Source: a virus. Taken from it: a stretch of DNA of 55,624 nucleotides. The position numbers were made by a program, and so were the translations under genes. Of this stretch, positions 7,334 to 15,624 are shown one piece after another; the first letter of the stretch is position 1; each line of letters opens with the position of its first letter. The notes below the pieces were generated by a model. It did not search any database. It saw only the letters and a program-made list of their open reading frames with translations, and was not told where the DNA came from. The stretch lies in IMG/VR virus record IMGVR_UViG_3300006162_000016, positions 1 to 55,624 of that record, one strand, 5' to 3'.

Positions 7334-7681
7334 ATGAATGGATTTAGAAAACGACTTGCTATTCTCTTAGCGAAGCCAATTAAAGAACCACTAAGAGCAC
7401 GTAGTTCGTGGTACCAAATGATTCAGCGTTGTTACAATCCGAGAAATCAAGGTTTTAAAAATTATGGTGGACGTGGGATAAAAGTGTGTGACCAATGGCG
7501 GAATTCATTTCAAAACTTTCTCAATGACTTAGGAGAAAGGCCACAAGGTCTTACCATCGAAAGAATAAATAACGATGGAGATTATGAACCGGGAAACTGT
7601 AAATGGGCAACGTACACAGAACAGAATAATAACAGAAGACCAGTCTCTAATTTGTGGAGATTACGCATCAAAAAGAGTTAA
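7334..7681 (+). CDS. HNH/AP2-type homing endonuclease, 115 aa
   Basis: Matches the short intron- or free-standing HNH endonucleases: a W-x-x-M-I-Q-R-C start, [30 protein letters not shown], then [10 protein letters not shown] and EQNNNRR. Starts one base after the upstream stop. The neighbouring genes are intact and no intron is evident. Confidence 0.8.
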   Translation: MNGFRKRLAILLAKPIKEPLRARSSWYQMIQRCYNPRNQGFKNYGGRGIKVCDQWRNSFQNFLNDLGERPQGLTIERINNDGDYEPGNCKWATYTEQNNNRRPVSNLWRLRIKKS

Positions 7682-7728
7682 TCTGTAGACAGCAGTTTAG
7701 ACTCAAATAGGACAAGAACGATGCGAGT

Positions 7729-7747
7729 TATCCGGAAATTCCGGATA
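7729..7747. promoter_or_regulatory. Perfect 9-bp inverted repeat, candidate operator
   Basis: TATCCGGAA and TTCCGGATA flank one central A in the gap 7682-7786, about 40 bases upstream of the holin-like gene. Perfect dyads of this size are typical of sites for dimeric regulators. No strong promoter is visible next to it. Confidence 0.5.
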
Positions 7748-7786
7748 GTTCAAGGCTGATGACTGCGCGTATATATGGGGGTATCT

Positions 7787-7999
7787 ATGGACAAACTTTT
7801 AGCGATCTGGAAGAAAGCTCAAGAATTTCTCACAGTCGATGGCGGCTTATACGTTGATGCAATGTGTATCGTCATCATTGTGCGATTGGTTGCGGTATTG
7901 TTTAAAGCTCCCCCGTTAACCGCTTCAGAAGCGGGACTGTGGAGTGTCACGGTTGGTGCGTTTTCAGCGAGTAAATTTGGAGGGCCAAAACAGTCATGA
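7787..7999 (+). CDS. Holin-like small membrane protein, 70 aa
   Basis: The start at 7787 is set by GGGGGT upstream; an ATG at 7775 lacks a site. A hydrophobic segment at about residues 21-40 (YVDAMCIVIIVRLVAVLF) is followed by a weaker one (SEAGLWSVTVGAFSASKFGG). Size and topology fit a phage holin or membrane accessory. It overlaps the lipoprotein-like gene at 7996, together resembling part of a lysis cassette. Confidence 0.5.
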   Translation: MDKLLAIWKKAQEFLTVDGGLYVDAMCIVIIVRLVAVLFKAPPLTASEAGLWSVTVGAFSASKFGGPKQS

Positions 8000-8514
8000 A
8001 ACTTCGATATCAGTTAGGACTACTCATCGTCGGGATACTGGGATGCACGCTGATACTTCAGCGCTGTAACAAACCTTTACCTATCCCGAAAGGACCAGCA
8101 CAAATCTCGTATCAAAATGATACGATTGTGATCAAGCAGAAAGGTAAGCCGGATATCAAAGAGTTTCAACCTGATCCTAAGAGCACAGTCATCACGACTG
8201 ATGATAAAGGGCAAGTAACTGTCAAAGTTCGACAGTTTGGTGTTGGGACTGACTTAGGAGTGGGTATCGGGCTCTCAGACCGCGCTAGAGTGGCGCTGGA
8301 TGACCGCTTTGCCTACTTTAAGCGCTTCGGCGCCAATGCCGGCCTTGGGTTCAGTCTGGATAAGAATGACTACAAGAAGGGCCATTTGCTTGACATTGTG
8401 GACCCTTACGTGGGTGCCAGCGTCGTCCCGTTCGTTGGGATGCCAAATACGTCAATAGTTACAGCGTACACTGTAAGTAAACATGCGTTCATCTTTGTGA
8501 GGGTTCGATTCTAA
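7996..8514 (+). CDS. Predicted membrane-anchored or lipoprotein, 172 aa
   Basis: The N-terminus (residues about 5-21) is hydrophobic and ends in ILGC, a possible lipobox. The C-terminal half alternates hydrophobic and polar residues (FGVGTDLGVGIGL, AGLGFSL, YVGASVVPFVGM, FIFVRVRF), suggesting a beta-barrel or beta-sheet domain. It could be an outer-membrane or spanin-like protein. Overlaps rtcB by one base (TAATG). Confidence 0.5.
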   Translation: MKLRYQLGLLIVGILGCTLILQRCNKPLPIPKGPAQISYQNDTIVIKQKGKPDIKEFQPDPKSTVITTDDKGQVTVKVRQFGVGTDLGVGIGLSDRARVALDDRFAYFKRFGANAGLGFSLDKNDYKKGHLLDIVDPYVGASVVPFVGMPNTSIVTAYTVSKHAFIFVRVRF

Positions 8515-9692
8515 TGCCTATTCAAACCGTTGTCGAAACGCCACACGTCCCAGTGAAGGTCTGGTCACAGGATGTGGAAGCTGAGGCTTTAAAACAGCTT
8601 GAGAACACCGCCCGTTTACCGTTCGTCTTTAAACATGTAGCGGCAATGCCGGATGTTCATGTAGGACGAGGCGCGACAATTGGCTCAGTCATTGCTACCA
8701 AAGGTGCAGTGATTCCAGCGGCAGTGGGTGTTGATATCGGATGTGGTATGATGGCTGTGAAGACAAACTTAATCGCCGCACAAGTTGCGGAGAAGATTGC
8801 GGAGATTAGGCATAGCATCGAGAGGTCTATCCCAGTAGGCTTCAATGCCAATAAATCACTCAGTCAAGAAGTCCAGAATTGGACTGGATGGGTTGATGGA
8901 TGGATTGTTGAAGCTCATCCGGTGGCTGTCATTCAAAAGAGTGCAGCTCAGCTCGGTTCACTTGGTGGCGGGAATCATTTCATTGAAATCTGTTTGGACA
9001 AAGAAAATAATGTGTGGATCATGTTGCACTCAGGCTCACGCAACATTGGTAAGGTGTTGGCGGAGAAACACATTGATAAAGCCAAAGGTCTGATGAAGCA
9101 GATGTTTATCGGCTTGCCTGATCGCGACTTGGCGTACTTTGCACAAGGAACGCCTGAATTCAACGCATATACGTCCGATGTGCGTTGGGCTCAGTCGTAT
9201 GCCATGTTCAACCGTCAAGAGATGATGAGACGGATTCTTAAAGACCTTGGCTTCATGTTCAATGGCGGGATGCCAATAGAACCAGTATTCTCAGTAAACT
9301 GTCATCACAATTACTTGGAGTGGGAGCATCATTATGGAGAGAACGTTATTGTCACGCGCAAAGGAGCAGTACGCGCTAGAGAAGGAGACATGGGAATTAT
9401 TCCGGGCTCTATGGGCACACGGTCCTACATCGTGCGAGGCCGAGGTAATCCTGAGTCATTCAATTCCTGTTCACATGGGGCAGGTCGTCGTATGTCGAGG
9501 ACGAAGGCAAGGGCTACATTCACTGTGGAGGATTTGGCAAAACAAACAGAAGGGGTCGAATGTCGCAAAGATATTGGGATTGTGGATGAGATTCCGGGCG
9601 CGTATAAAGACATTGATGTGGTGATGGCAAATCAAACAGACTTGGTTGAAATCGTAGCTGAGCTCAAGCAAATTTGTTGCATCAAAGGATAG
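8514..9692 (+). CDS. rtcB: RtcB-type RNA ligase, 392 aa
   Basis: Mn/GTP-dependent ligase that joins RNA 2',3'-cyclic-phosphate (or 3'-phosphate) and 5'-OH ends, known for tRNA splicing and repair. Near full length for the family. Motifs in order: DVHVGRGATIG (47-57), VGVDIGCGM (metal-binding Asp74 and Cys77), LGGGNHFIE, HSGSRNIG, NCHHNY, GSMGTRSYIV, CSHGAGRRMSR containing the guanylylated histidine at about residue 320, and DEIPGAYKDI. All key residues appear intact. It may mend host- or phage-cleaved tRNAs; the rearranged tRNA at 48940 is another possible substrate. Confidence 0.95.
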   Translation: MPIQTVVETPHVPVKVWSQDVEAEALKQLENTARLPFVFKHVAAMPDVHVGRGATIGSVIATKGAVIPAAVGVDIGCGMMAVKTNLIAAQVAEKIAEIRHSIERSIPVGFNANKSLSQEVQNWTGWVDGWIVEAHPVAVIQKSAAQLGSLGGGNHFIEICLDKENNVWIMLHSGSRNIGKVLAEKHIDKAKGLMKQMFIGLPDRDLAYFAQGTPEFNAYTSDVRWAQSYAMFNRQEMMRRILKDLGFMFNGGMPIEPVFSVNCHHNYLEWEHHYGENVIVTRKGAVRAREGDMGIIPGSMGTRSYIVRGRGNPESFNSCSHGAGRRMSRTKARATFTVEDLAKQTEGVECRKDIGIVDEIPGAYKDIDVVMANQTDLVEIVAELKQICCIKG

Positions 9693-9782
9693 ATGATGAA
9701 CTATGAGGCAGTAGTTCGTGTAGCCGTTGAGTGTGCAGGGATCACCGTCGTGGTTGTGATGTTGCTCGTTTCATTATTGTAG
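9693..9782 (+). CDS. Single-pass membrane peptide, 29 aa
   Basis: ATGATG right after the rtcB stop with AAAGGAT upstream. The C-terminal half is a run of Val, Leu and Ile suited to one membrane helix. It may be a minor membrane protein; the function is unknown. Confidence 0.4.
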   Translation: MMNYEAVVRVAVECAGITVVVVMLLVSLL

Positions 9783-9805
9783 AATTTGTCGTAACTCAAA
9801 GAATC

Positions 9806-10002
9806 GAGAGCCGAAGACAATAAGGGCCGCGAACACGAGGTATTGCCTCAGTAGCGGAAAGCTGGTGTAAGTCCAGCACGACAGTCAATTAAGGCTCACA
9901 CCTAGCAAATCACATAAGAGCTAGGGAGTGTATGGGCAGGCTACCTCAGTTGAGCTTCGTAGCCACACCGGGCTTTGGAGTGGGGATTCCCGCTCGGCCC
10001 GG
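9806..10002 (+). ncRNA. Highly structured intergenic RNA, possible riboswitch or cis-element
   Basis: No gene fits here on the plus strand, but the RNA folds into nested helices: GAGCC (9808-9812) with GGCTC (9893-9897) enclosing CCGC/GCGG (9827-9830/9854-9857), GAGG/CCTC, and GCTGG/CCAGC (9861-9877, 7-base loop). Three hairpins follow: CCTAGC/GCTAGG (9901-9925), GGCTAC/GTAGCC (9939-9964) and CCGGGC/GCCCGG (9968-10002, with an inner 7-bp stem). The segment GGAAAGCTGGTGTAAGTCC resembles the core hairpin of cobalamin riboswitches and CAGGCTACC resembles a B12 box with one change, but the CCCGC segment is missing. It ends 35 bases before the gene at 10038. Confidence 0.6.
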
Positions 10003-10037
10003 TCTATTTGAAGGACTATTAAACTAGGAGGACGTAA

Positions 10038-10517
10038 ATGGCTAATAAGCCCACAGTCGTAGAAAACATTCAGGTGCTTCAAGTTGGTAAGTATGGTGTT
10101 CGCGTCGATGAAAAAACTTGGTTCGGAGTCAATGAGCCACTTACGCCCTCTCACTTTGTGCCGAATGAAGGTTACAAAGTTTCTGTGGTCGTGAGCAAGA
10201 CAGGTAAGAAGTATATCAATGAAATCCTTGGTACCGAAGTTGCACAGGAAGCCGCGCCTGCCAAAGCAGCAACGCCAGCTCCTGCCCCGACTCCGGCACC
10301 TGCCCCTAAAGCTGCAGCGCCAGCCGCTGATGCTACGCGTGCTGAGCACTACACTCCGAAGCTCGATGAGAAGAGCATTCAGATTCAGCGACAGGGATTG
10401 TATCAAGCCGCGCTTCAAAGTCCGGCCATTGCTCAATGGGCTGTGAACATTGACGAATATCTGGCTTTGGTTCGTAAAGTGGCTGATGCGGGTATCAAAT
10501 ATGTCGCAGAGCGCTAA
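10038..10517 (+). CDS. Putative single-stranded nucleic-acid-binding protein, 159 aa
   Basis: Very strong ribosome binding site (AGGAGGA). Residues 1-65 look like a small beta-barrel (IQVLQVGKYGVRVDEKTWF, YKVSVVVSKTGKKYI), compatible with an OB fold. An Ala/Pro-rich linker (about 70-100) leads to a helical C-terminal domain. Position at the head of the replication genes supports a single-stranded-DNA-binding role, but the family is not certain. It lies directly behind the structured RNA at 9806. Confidence 0.5.
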   Translation: MANKPTVVENIQVLQVGKYGVRVDEKTWFGVNEPLTPSHFVPNEGYKVSVVVSKTGKKYINEILGTEVAQEAAPAKAATPAPAPTPAPAPKAAAPAADATRAEHYTPKLDEKSIQIQRQGLYQAALQSPAIAQWAVNIDEYLALVRKVADAGIKYVAER

Positions 10518-10722
10518 TCCAGTCGAGCAGCAATGCAACGCTGTGTTGGCGCAGCCCTGCCCATACAAGGCTCCCCCGCTCATGTTTATGGGCGGTCATA
10601 GTTTCTGTCCTTGTGTGTGCAGGGCCATTCGGACGGCCTACATTGGTGGGTATCGAGATGGGAAAGCCGGTACCCCGCCGGAAGTTGGCATTGAATACAT
10701 TGATGGGAAGGAGCAAGACTAA
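10501..10722 (+). CDS. Small Cys-containing protein, 73 aa
   Basis: ATG at 10501 inside the end of the previous gene (17-base overlap); the stop overlaps the next ATG. Five cysteines including PCPY and FCPCVC suggest metal binding. Unknown function. Confidence 0.5.
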   Translation: MSQSANPVEQQCNAVLAQPCPYKAPPLMFMGGHSFCPCVCRAIRTAYIGGYRDGKAGTPPEVGIEYIDGKEQD

Positions 10723-11381
10723 TGCCCCATAAGACAGTCGTTAAAGGTGGAGTTAACATACCGTCAGTCACACAGATCATCGGTTGTCTTGACAAACCGG
10801 GACTGTATAACTGGTATGGAAAATATGGAACCGAGGAGTGCAATCGGATCAAAACCGAGAGTGCTTTATTCGGGACGGCTGTCCATGATATGATCGAGCA
10901 GTATATCACAAAGATTCAGAAGCCTATTGAATTTCCTGAATCTGTGGATCAAGAAAAAGCTAGAGAGTGTGCAAAGAACTTCGCTGAATGGTATGACAAA
11001 TCTGGATTGGAGGTTATCAATGCTGAACCAGAAGATGCAGTGTATAGCAAACGATATAATTTCCAAGGCACTTGGGACTTCATCGGGCGCAAAAACGGAA
11101 TCATGCTTGCCGCAGACTGGAAAACGTCGAACCAGCTCTATGAGACGGTTGGTTTACAGCTCTCGGCTTACGCACACTTATTTGGAGAATCACAAGGGTG
11201 GGATGATGAAGAAATCTTTAAGAAAATACCTAACGGACTTGCCGTAAGAATTGATAAAAAGTCTGCCAAGGTCTACACGAAAGAGTACACAGGACTGAAG
11301 CATTACTTCGATGTCTTCAAGCACTTGATTCACGCGTATGAATTCCATACGCAGACAGGAGCATGGGACCATCGTGAATAA
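10722..11381 (+). CDS. PD-(D/E)XK nuclease (RecB/Cas4-like), 219 aa
   Basis: Shows the RecB-family pattern: FGTAVHDMIEQY (motif with His), GTWDFIG (first Asp), ADWKTS (Asp-x-Lys core) and LQLSAYA (Gln-x3-Tyr). Similar phage proteins act as single-strand exonucleases in replication and recombination. No Cys cluster for an Fe-S centre is seen, which argues against a true Cas4. Coupled to both neighbours. Confidence 0.75.
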   Translation: MPHKTVVKGGVNIPSVTQIIGCLDKPGLYNWYGKYGTEECNRIKTESALFGTAVHDMIEQYITKIQKPIEFPESVDQEKARECAKNFAEWYDKSGLEVINAEPEDAVYSKRYNFQGTWDFIGRKNGIMLAADWKTSNQLYETVGLQLSAYAHLFGESQGWDDEEIFKKIPNGLAVRIDKKSAKVYTKEYTGLKHYFDVFKHLIHAYEFHTQTGAWDHRE

Positions 11382-11925
11382 TATTCCGTACAACGCTGTA
11401 ATGGTGGACTTGGAAACAATGAGCACGGATAGCAATGCGTCTATCATCTCGATAGGTGCAGTGAAATTCTGGCTCAATGTGAAACAGACGGAGTTCACAC
11501 AGGACCAATTGTTCTACACAGCAGTGAGTCTTGATAGCAGTCAACAAGCCGGACTTCATATCAAAGCGGATACAGTCATGTGGTGGCTCTCGCAAGAGCC
11601 GGAAGCCCGGAATGCTTTTAAGAATCCTGTTTCATTGGCAAGTGCACTCGGAGCTTTCAGCCGATTCATTCCAAACAAAGAGACATACATCTTTGGGAAC
11701 GGTGCGGCTTATGATAACGTGGTGCTTCACAATGCGTACAAAGCTATCAATCAGAAATATCCAGTCAGCTACAAATATGATGTTTGCTATCGGACCATGT
11801 GCAAGTTGTCCAATACACCTGTGCCGGCCTTTGAAGGAACGAAGCATAATGCCTTGGATGACGCGAAAGCACAGACACGTCATTTGATGCAGATTCTAGA
11901 AACGATTCCGTGGGTGAAATTTTAG
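11374..11925 (+). CDS. DEDDh 3'-5' exonuclease (Rv2179c-like), 183 aa
   Basis: Exo I motif DLETMS, Exo II FGNGAAYDN and Exo III HNALDDAKAQ give the complete DEDDh set. The wording MVDLETMSTDSNASIISIGA is typical of the Rv2179c-like exoribonuclease/RNase T family. Start uncertain: GTG at 11374 (overlapping the upstream stop) or ATG at 11401. It could trim RNA or DNA 3' ends, including tRNA ends. Confidence 0.75.
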   Translation: MNNIPYNAVMVDLETMSTDSNASIISIGAVKFWLNVKQTEFTQDQLFYTAVSLDSSQQAGLHIKADTVMWWLSQEPEARNAFKNPVSLASALGAFSRFIPNKETYIFGNGAAYDNVVLHNAYKAINQKYPVSYKYDVCYRTMCKLSNTPVPAFEGTKHNALDDAKAQTRHLMQILETIPWVKF

Positions 11926-11928
11926 ACC

Positions 11929-11957
11929 TTGACAAAGTAGTATTATTCTGTTATACT
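11929..11957 (+). promoter_or_regulatory. Sigma70-like promoter for the replication genes
   Basis: TTGACA (11929-11934), 17-base spacer, TATACT (11952-11957), with a short leader carrying AAAGGAA and the ATG at 11973. Confidence 0.8.
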
Positions 11958-11972
11958 TAAAAGGAACAATAA

Positions 11973-13790
11973 ATGGAGTCAATTTTGGAACCACAAATTC
12001 GTAACTTATATCGTATCCTCGGACATGCCGAAGGAGACGGTTTCAGTGACGTGCGTTGTATATTAGCAGATGGGCCGCTTCTGGAAGAGGCTATTGAGAA
12101 ATTCAAGACTTCTCACGGTGGGCGTGCCCCAGACGATGAAGAAACGAAGCGGATCAAAGTTGTAAACCGCTCGATCATCAAAGGAGAGCAAAATGTCGTC
12201 GAATGGGCCAAAAAATATAATGGGCGTGGAAATTGTTATATTGGACGGTCGGCCCGGAAGTCCGATGGTACCTTGCTCGAATTTAGAACGATCACTGCAG
12301 ATATTGACCCTAATCGAGAAAGAGGTACGGCGGCCACAGCCGAATTGTCTGCCAGAGCTATACAAGCGGCTAGGAGAGTACTGCAGCATTATCCGGGGGG
12401 CTACCTTGCCGCCAGTGGCAACGGTGCCCTTATTGTATACCGATTGCCGAGTCCTATTACGACAGATTTTAAAGCCTTTGAACAACGCTTTCGCGCTTTT
12501 GAAGAAGAAATGCGTAAAGTTCATGGGGAAGGAGTAACCCTTGACGCTACGTTTGACACTGCACGAATGGTTAAGCTTTTGGGCACAATTTCAACCAAAG
12601 GTGATAGAGCTCAATGGCGTCACGCCAGATTCCTTGACTTTCCTGTTGTGCCCTACGCTAAGAATGACATTTTGGAGCGAATTAATTCTTGTGGGCCAGT
12701 GGCTAAGGCAGGAGAATCCAAATCCTTTAAAAATACAGTCTACGCGTCTCGGTCTGAATCAGATTTCGCGCTGGCAGTTCACTATAAGAAAGCGGGACTT
12801 AGCAAAGAAGATGCCCTTGCCGCTCTTAAGACACATGCGCTCGGCAGAAATGACAGAGTGGACGACCACATCAGGATCGTTGAAAAAGTCTTTGACCAAG
12901 GCCAAGAAACTCTTAGCCCTACAAATCAAACAGAGCTCGAATATTCCGTACCGGGAGATAAACTCGATGAACATAAAAAACGATTGCTTGAAAGGAAAAA
13001 CTTCACCAAACCAGAAATGTCCATCGGCTTGTCCGTCATTGATAGGCACACATGGGGTTTGCGCCGGGGAGAAATCTTCACAGTTGCCGCTCGACCGGGA
13101 ATTGGAAAAACTTCGATTGCTGTCTCAATCGCTGCAAGAATGGCAAGAGAAGGCAAGAGAGTATTATTCTTCACTTCCGAAATGTCTGTTGACTCAACCT
13201 ACGATAGACTCTTACAAGTTCTATCAGGGATATCAGGTGATAAGTTCACAACTGGCCATTTTACGGATGAGGACCGAATCCGACTTGACGACGCTTACCG
13301 GGAACTTAAGGGATTTGGAGAACGACTTGCTCTCTGTGATGCGTGCAGTCCCGACATCGTACAAGTCAAACGTGTTGCCACAAAAGTAGCACCGGACTTA
13401 TTGATCTATGACCACATCCAGCACATTGGAGGAGAATCAGATGGAGCCAAAGCGAATGTTTCTAAATTCGTCAGAGGACTTAAGGACATTGCAAGAGAGC
13501 TCAATTGTGCTATTCTTGCGCTTAGTCAGATTAGGCGCCTTTTTAAAGACACAAAGACTGGGAAAGAAATCCGCCCAACGCTCAGCGATCTTAAAGAGAG
13601 TGGAACGATTGAAGAAGAGAGTGGAGCAGTGCTTCTCCTCAGCATATTGTCAGAGGAACCCGACAGTCCTATTAGATGTCTTTATTCTGAGCTTGCCAAA
13701 AACAGGTACGGCCCTATTACAGTCGTAGGCGTGGAATTCGATAAGTTCACTGCACACTTCAAGGATTTGGAGGCAGCAGACCTTGTATGA
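11973..13790 (+). CDS. Primase-helicase fusion, 605 aa
   Basis: The C-terminal half is a DnaB-like SF4 helicase: RPGIGKT Walker A (374-380), FFTSEM (399-404, motif H1a), LLIYDH Walker B and LSQIRR. The N-terminal half looks like an archaeo-eukaryotic-type primase: ADIDP (109-113) as the metal-binding Asp pair, AASGNGALIVYRL (146-158) and FDTARMVKLLGTISTKG (194-210). No TOPRIM or zinc-finger domain is seen, so this is not the T7 gp4 layout. It should unwind DNA and make primers at the fork for the polymerase at 16333. Confidence 0.85.
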   Translation: MESILEPQIRNLYRILGHAEGDGFSDVRCILADGPLLEEAIEKFKTSHGGRAPDDEETKRIKVVNRSIIKGEQNVVEWAKKYNGRGNCYIGRSARKSDGTLLEFRTITADIDPNRERGTAATAELSARAIQAARRVLQHYPGGYLAASGNGALIVYRLPSPITTDFKAFEQRFRAFEEEMRKVHGEGVTLDATFDTARMVKLLGTISTKGDRAQWRHARFLDFPVVPYAKNDILERINSCGPVAKAGESKSFKNTVYASRSESDFALAVHYKKAGLSKEDALAALKTHALGRNDRVDDHIRIVEKVFDQGQETLSPTNQTELEYSVPGDKLDEHKKRLLERKNFTKPEMSIGLSVIDRHTWGLRRGEIFTVAARPGIGKTSIAVSIAARMAREGKRVLFFTSEMSVDSTYDRLLQVLSGISGDKFTTGHFTDEDRIRLDDAYRELKGFGERLALCDACSPDIVQVKRVATKVAPDLLIYDHIQHIGGESDGAKANVSKFVRGLKDIARELNCAILALSQIRRLFKDTKTGKEIRPTLSDLKESGTIEEESGAVLLLSILSEEPDSPIRCLYSELAKNRYGPITVVGVEFDKFTAHFKDLEAADLV

Positions 13791-14056
13791 TAAAATATAT
13801 TCACATTGACTATCGGAAGCCTCGGACAAAAGAAGAAAAGAGTGTGTATGCGATTTCTCATGTGGAAACGAATACAGCTAATATGTTCATCAATGTGGAT
13901 ATGCACAGAAAGAGTAAAAACTTGTCAGACACCTTCTTTCACGAAATGGCTCATGTGTTCTTAGCCTTTCATGGCAAAGATGGACAAATGACAGACGCCA
14001 AAGAGGAGAAATTGGCGAAAGAAGTAGAGCGCATCTGCGCGGAGGCTTTAAAATGA
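13787..14056 (+). CDS. Small HExxH metallopeptidase-like protein, 89 aa
   Basis: Contains FFHEMAHVF at about residues 50-58, a classic HExxH zinc-protease motif, preceded by strands. At 89 aa it is short for SprT- or ImmA-like peptidases and no obvious third zinc ligand domain is seen. Overlaps both neighbours (ATGA). It might cleave a host regulator, but this is unproven. Confidence 0.6.
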   Translation: MIKYIHIDYRKPRTKEEKSVYAISHVETNTANMFINVDMHRKSKNLSDTFFHEMAHVFLAFHGKDGQMTDAKEEKLAKEVERICAEALK

Positions 14057-14583
14057 TTTCAATTTATACGTGTCAACGGATGACAGGCCGCTTCATGGAT
14101 GAAATGGTCAATGAAGCCAAAGTGCTTGTGAGAATGGGGGAATTACGAGGATTTAAGATTCTAAATCCCGTCTTGGAAGAAAAGGTGCCGTCCATCCATG
14201 AAATTCTTCCCCTCACCATTCAGCACACTTTAGAAGAGTATTGGCGCCGGGATAAGGAGATGATTCGAGAGGATGACGTGACTCTCGACTATCACACTCA
14301 GAATATGTCTGACGGCTCTGTAAATGAGGTCGGATACTCTCGATGGTGCCTGTGGAAGCCTACCGTTCGTGTATGGTCTGGTAAAGGTGGACTGATTAGC
14401 CGAGTTGAGGACGATCTAGTGGTGGGCTCTCTTGAGATGGCCTTTGACATCATTCAAGAGCGCTGGGGCACTTATGAGAAGCTGGCCAAGTGGCGCACAG
14501 AGATGCTTGAGAAGAGTTATCCCAAATGGTTGGAATATCAGCGCAGTCTGCAGAAGCGTTATGGGATGAAGGAGATCATCTAA
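14053..14583 (+). CDS. Nucleoside 2-deoxyribosyltransferase-like protein, 176 aa
   Basis: The start ISIYTCQRMTGRF resembles the Rossmann-like first strand of this family (and DUF4406). YWRRDKEMIREDDVTL and MSDGSVNEVGYSRW match the Asp and catalytic-Glu segments. Enzymes of this type exchange bases on deoxynucleosides; in phages they may serve nucleotide salvage or modification. Assigned by pattern only. Confidence 0.5.
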   Translation: MISIYTCQRMTGRFMDEMVNEAKVLVRMGELRGFKILNPVLEEKVPSIHEILPLTIQHTLEEYWRRDKEMIREDDVTLDYHTQNMSDGSVNEVGYSRWCLWKPTVRVWSGKGGLISRVEDDLVVGSLEMAFDIIQERWGTYEKLAKWRTEMLEKSYPKWLEYQRSLQKRYGMKEII

Positions 14584-14858
14584 TGCCATTCGTGACGCAA
14601 GACCATCGTGCAGCACCGGATGAGTCAATTCCGGGTGATCTCTGCTACATCTACTATAAATATCTCACAGACGAATGGAAGAAAGAGCCTCGCTGGACGA
14701 CGGCTCATAATCTGTTCAAGAAAATGGTGTTTGAGGACTTCTCAAAGCCATTAAGTCAGGATCATATTTGTGCGATGCAGTTGGCATGGCAAGTTTTCAT
14801 GGCCAAATATGTCATGAAATATGAAGATATCAAGGAGGCTGAAAATGGCACTATATGA
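14583..14858 (+). CDS. DUF6899-like phage protein, 91 aa
   Basis: TAATG overlap sets the start. The opening MPFVTQDHRAAPDESIPGDL with a following Tyr-rich helix resembles a widespread small phage family (starts MPYI, then PGDLNY) of unknown function. Overlaps the next gene by 14 bases. Confidence 0.55.
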   Translation: MPFVTQDHRAAPDESIPGDLCYIYYKYLTDEWKKEPRWTTAHNLFKKMVFEDFSKPLSQDHICAMQLAWQVFMAKYVMKYEDIKEAENGTI

Positions 14859-15039
14859 CCGATTGAATGACCAATGTGGAGCACTTCCGCCACCGAATCC
14901 TGAAGTATTTCGTGTTATCGACGATGGAGACTGTGTTCTAACGACTTTGGACCCTTATAAAGCTCTCAAGGCAATACAAGAGGTCATGGAGAAGCACGAT
15001 ATCACTGCGTGTTGGGTTGACTTCGAGACATTGCGATGA
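14845..15039 (+). CDS. Hypothetical protein, 64 aa
   Basis: AAGGAGG precedes the ATG. Mixed alpha/beta small protein with two acidic turns; no family recognised. Confidence 0.55.
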   Translation: MALYDRLNDQCGALPPPNPEVFRVIDDGDCVLTTLDPYKALKAIQEVMEKHDITACWVDFETLR

Positions 15040-15149
15040 AAGCAGAGGATTTAAAGGCTATGGACCCATTTCACTGTAATCTTCTCCTTATTTTAGATAG
15101 GATTGCACGATCACTCGAAAAACTGGTGGAGCTCGATGAAGAACGTTAA
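15036..15149 (+). CDS. Small helical protein, 37 aa
   Basis: ATGA overlap with the upstream stop and a 14-base overlap with the next gene. Leu-rich amphipathic helix ending in an acidic tail. Unknown function. Confidence 0.45.
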   Translation: MKAEDLKAMDPFHCNLLLILDRIARSLEKLVELDEER

Positions 15150-15624
15150 TTGGCATTCGCTGTATTACGACAATGTGCCGGGATTTTTGACGCGATACTC
15201 ACCTCCCGGCGGAAGTTACAATTACGCTTATTATCTGATCCATCCATGGCGCTATGGGATTGATCTATTCGATAATGCCAAATGGTTCATTCAGCGAGGA
15301 CATAGAGGGTATGCAGATTGCGATGTGTGGAGCATAGACTGGCATTTGACGGAATACATGCCCAAAGCACTTCGAGATTTGAGAGATCAGGTCCATGGGA
15401 CGCCATTGATTGACACTGGCCGGCCTTGTGACTTCGAGAATCCCGATACATTGACTATGGACGAGTGGAAAGCAACAATTGAACGACTGGCACAGACTTT
15501 TGAAGAAGCCCGGAAGCTTCAAGAGATGGAATATGACACTTTGGTGGACATCAAGGCGGCTCAGGAACGTGTTCGGAAGGGTTTAGACATGTTCAACGAG
15601 TATTTCTTTAATCTCTGGGACTAA
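15136..15624 (+). CDS. Conserved-type phage hypothetical, 162 aa
   Basis: GGTGGAG before the ATG. Rich in aromatic residues (SPPGGSYNYAYYLIHPWRYG, DVWSIDWHLTEYMPKAL), then a helical C-terminus. I recognise the aromatic pattern from phage early proteins of unknown function but cannot name a domain. Confidence 0.6.
   Translation: MKNVNWHSLYYDNVPGFLTRYSPPGGSYNYAYYLIHPWRYGIDLFDNAKWFIQRGHRGYADCDVWSIDWHLTEYMPKALRDLRDQVHGTPLIDTGRPCDFENPDTLTMDEWKATIERLAQTFEEARKLQEMEYDTLVDIKAAQERVRKGLDMFNEYFFNLWD

Noticed and set aside
7334-7681. Group I intron carrying the HNH gene
   Set aside because: Flanking genes are complete and unrelated, and no intron core structure is apparent.
9806-10002. Firm assignment as a cobalamin riboswitch
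   Set aside because: Only two short segments agree; the CCCGC segment and overall arrangement do not, and the downstream gene has no link to cobalamin.
9921-10583. Long antisense reading frame (220 codons) opposite the structured RNA and the gene at 10038
   Set aside because: It has Arg/Ser-rich low-complexity content mirroring the Ala/Pro linker of the plus-strand gene, no ribosome site, and opposes an early operon.
12541-13389. Second plus-strand frame of 282 codons within the primase-helicase gene
   Set aside because: The frame used by the primase-helicase carries all motifs; the alternative is Ser/Leu-rich with no motif or ribosome site.
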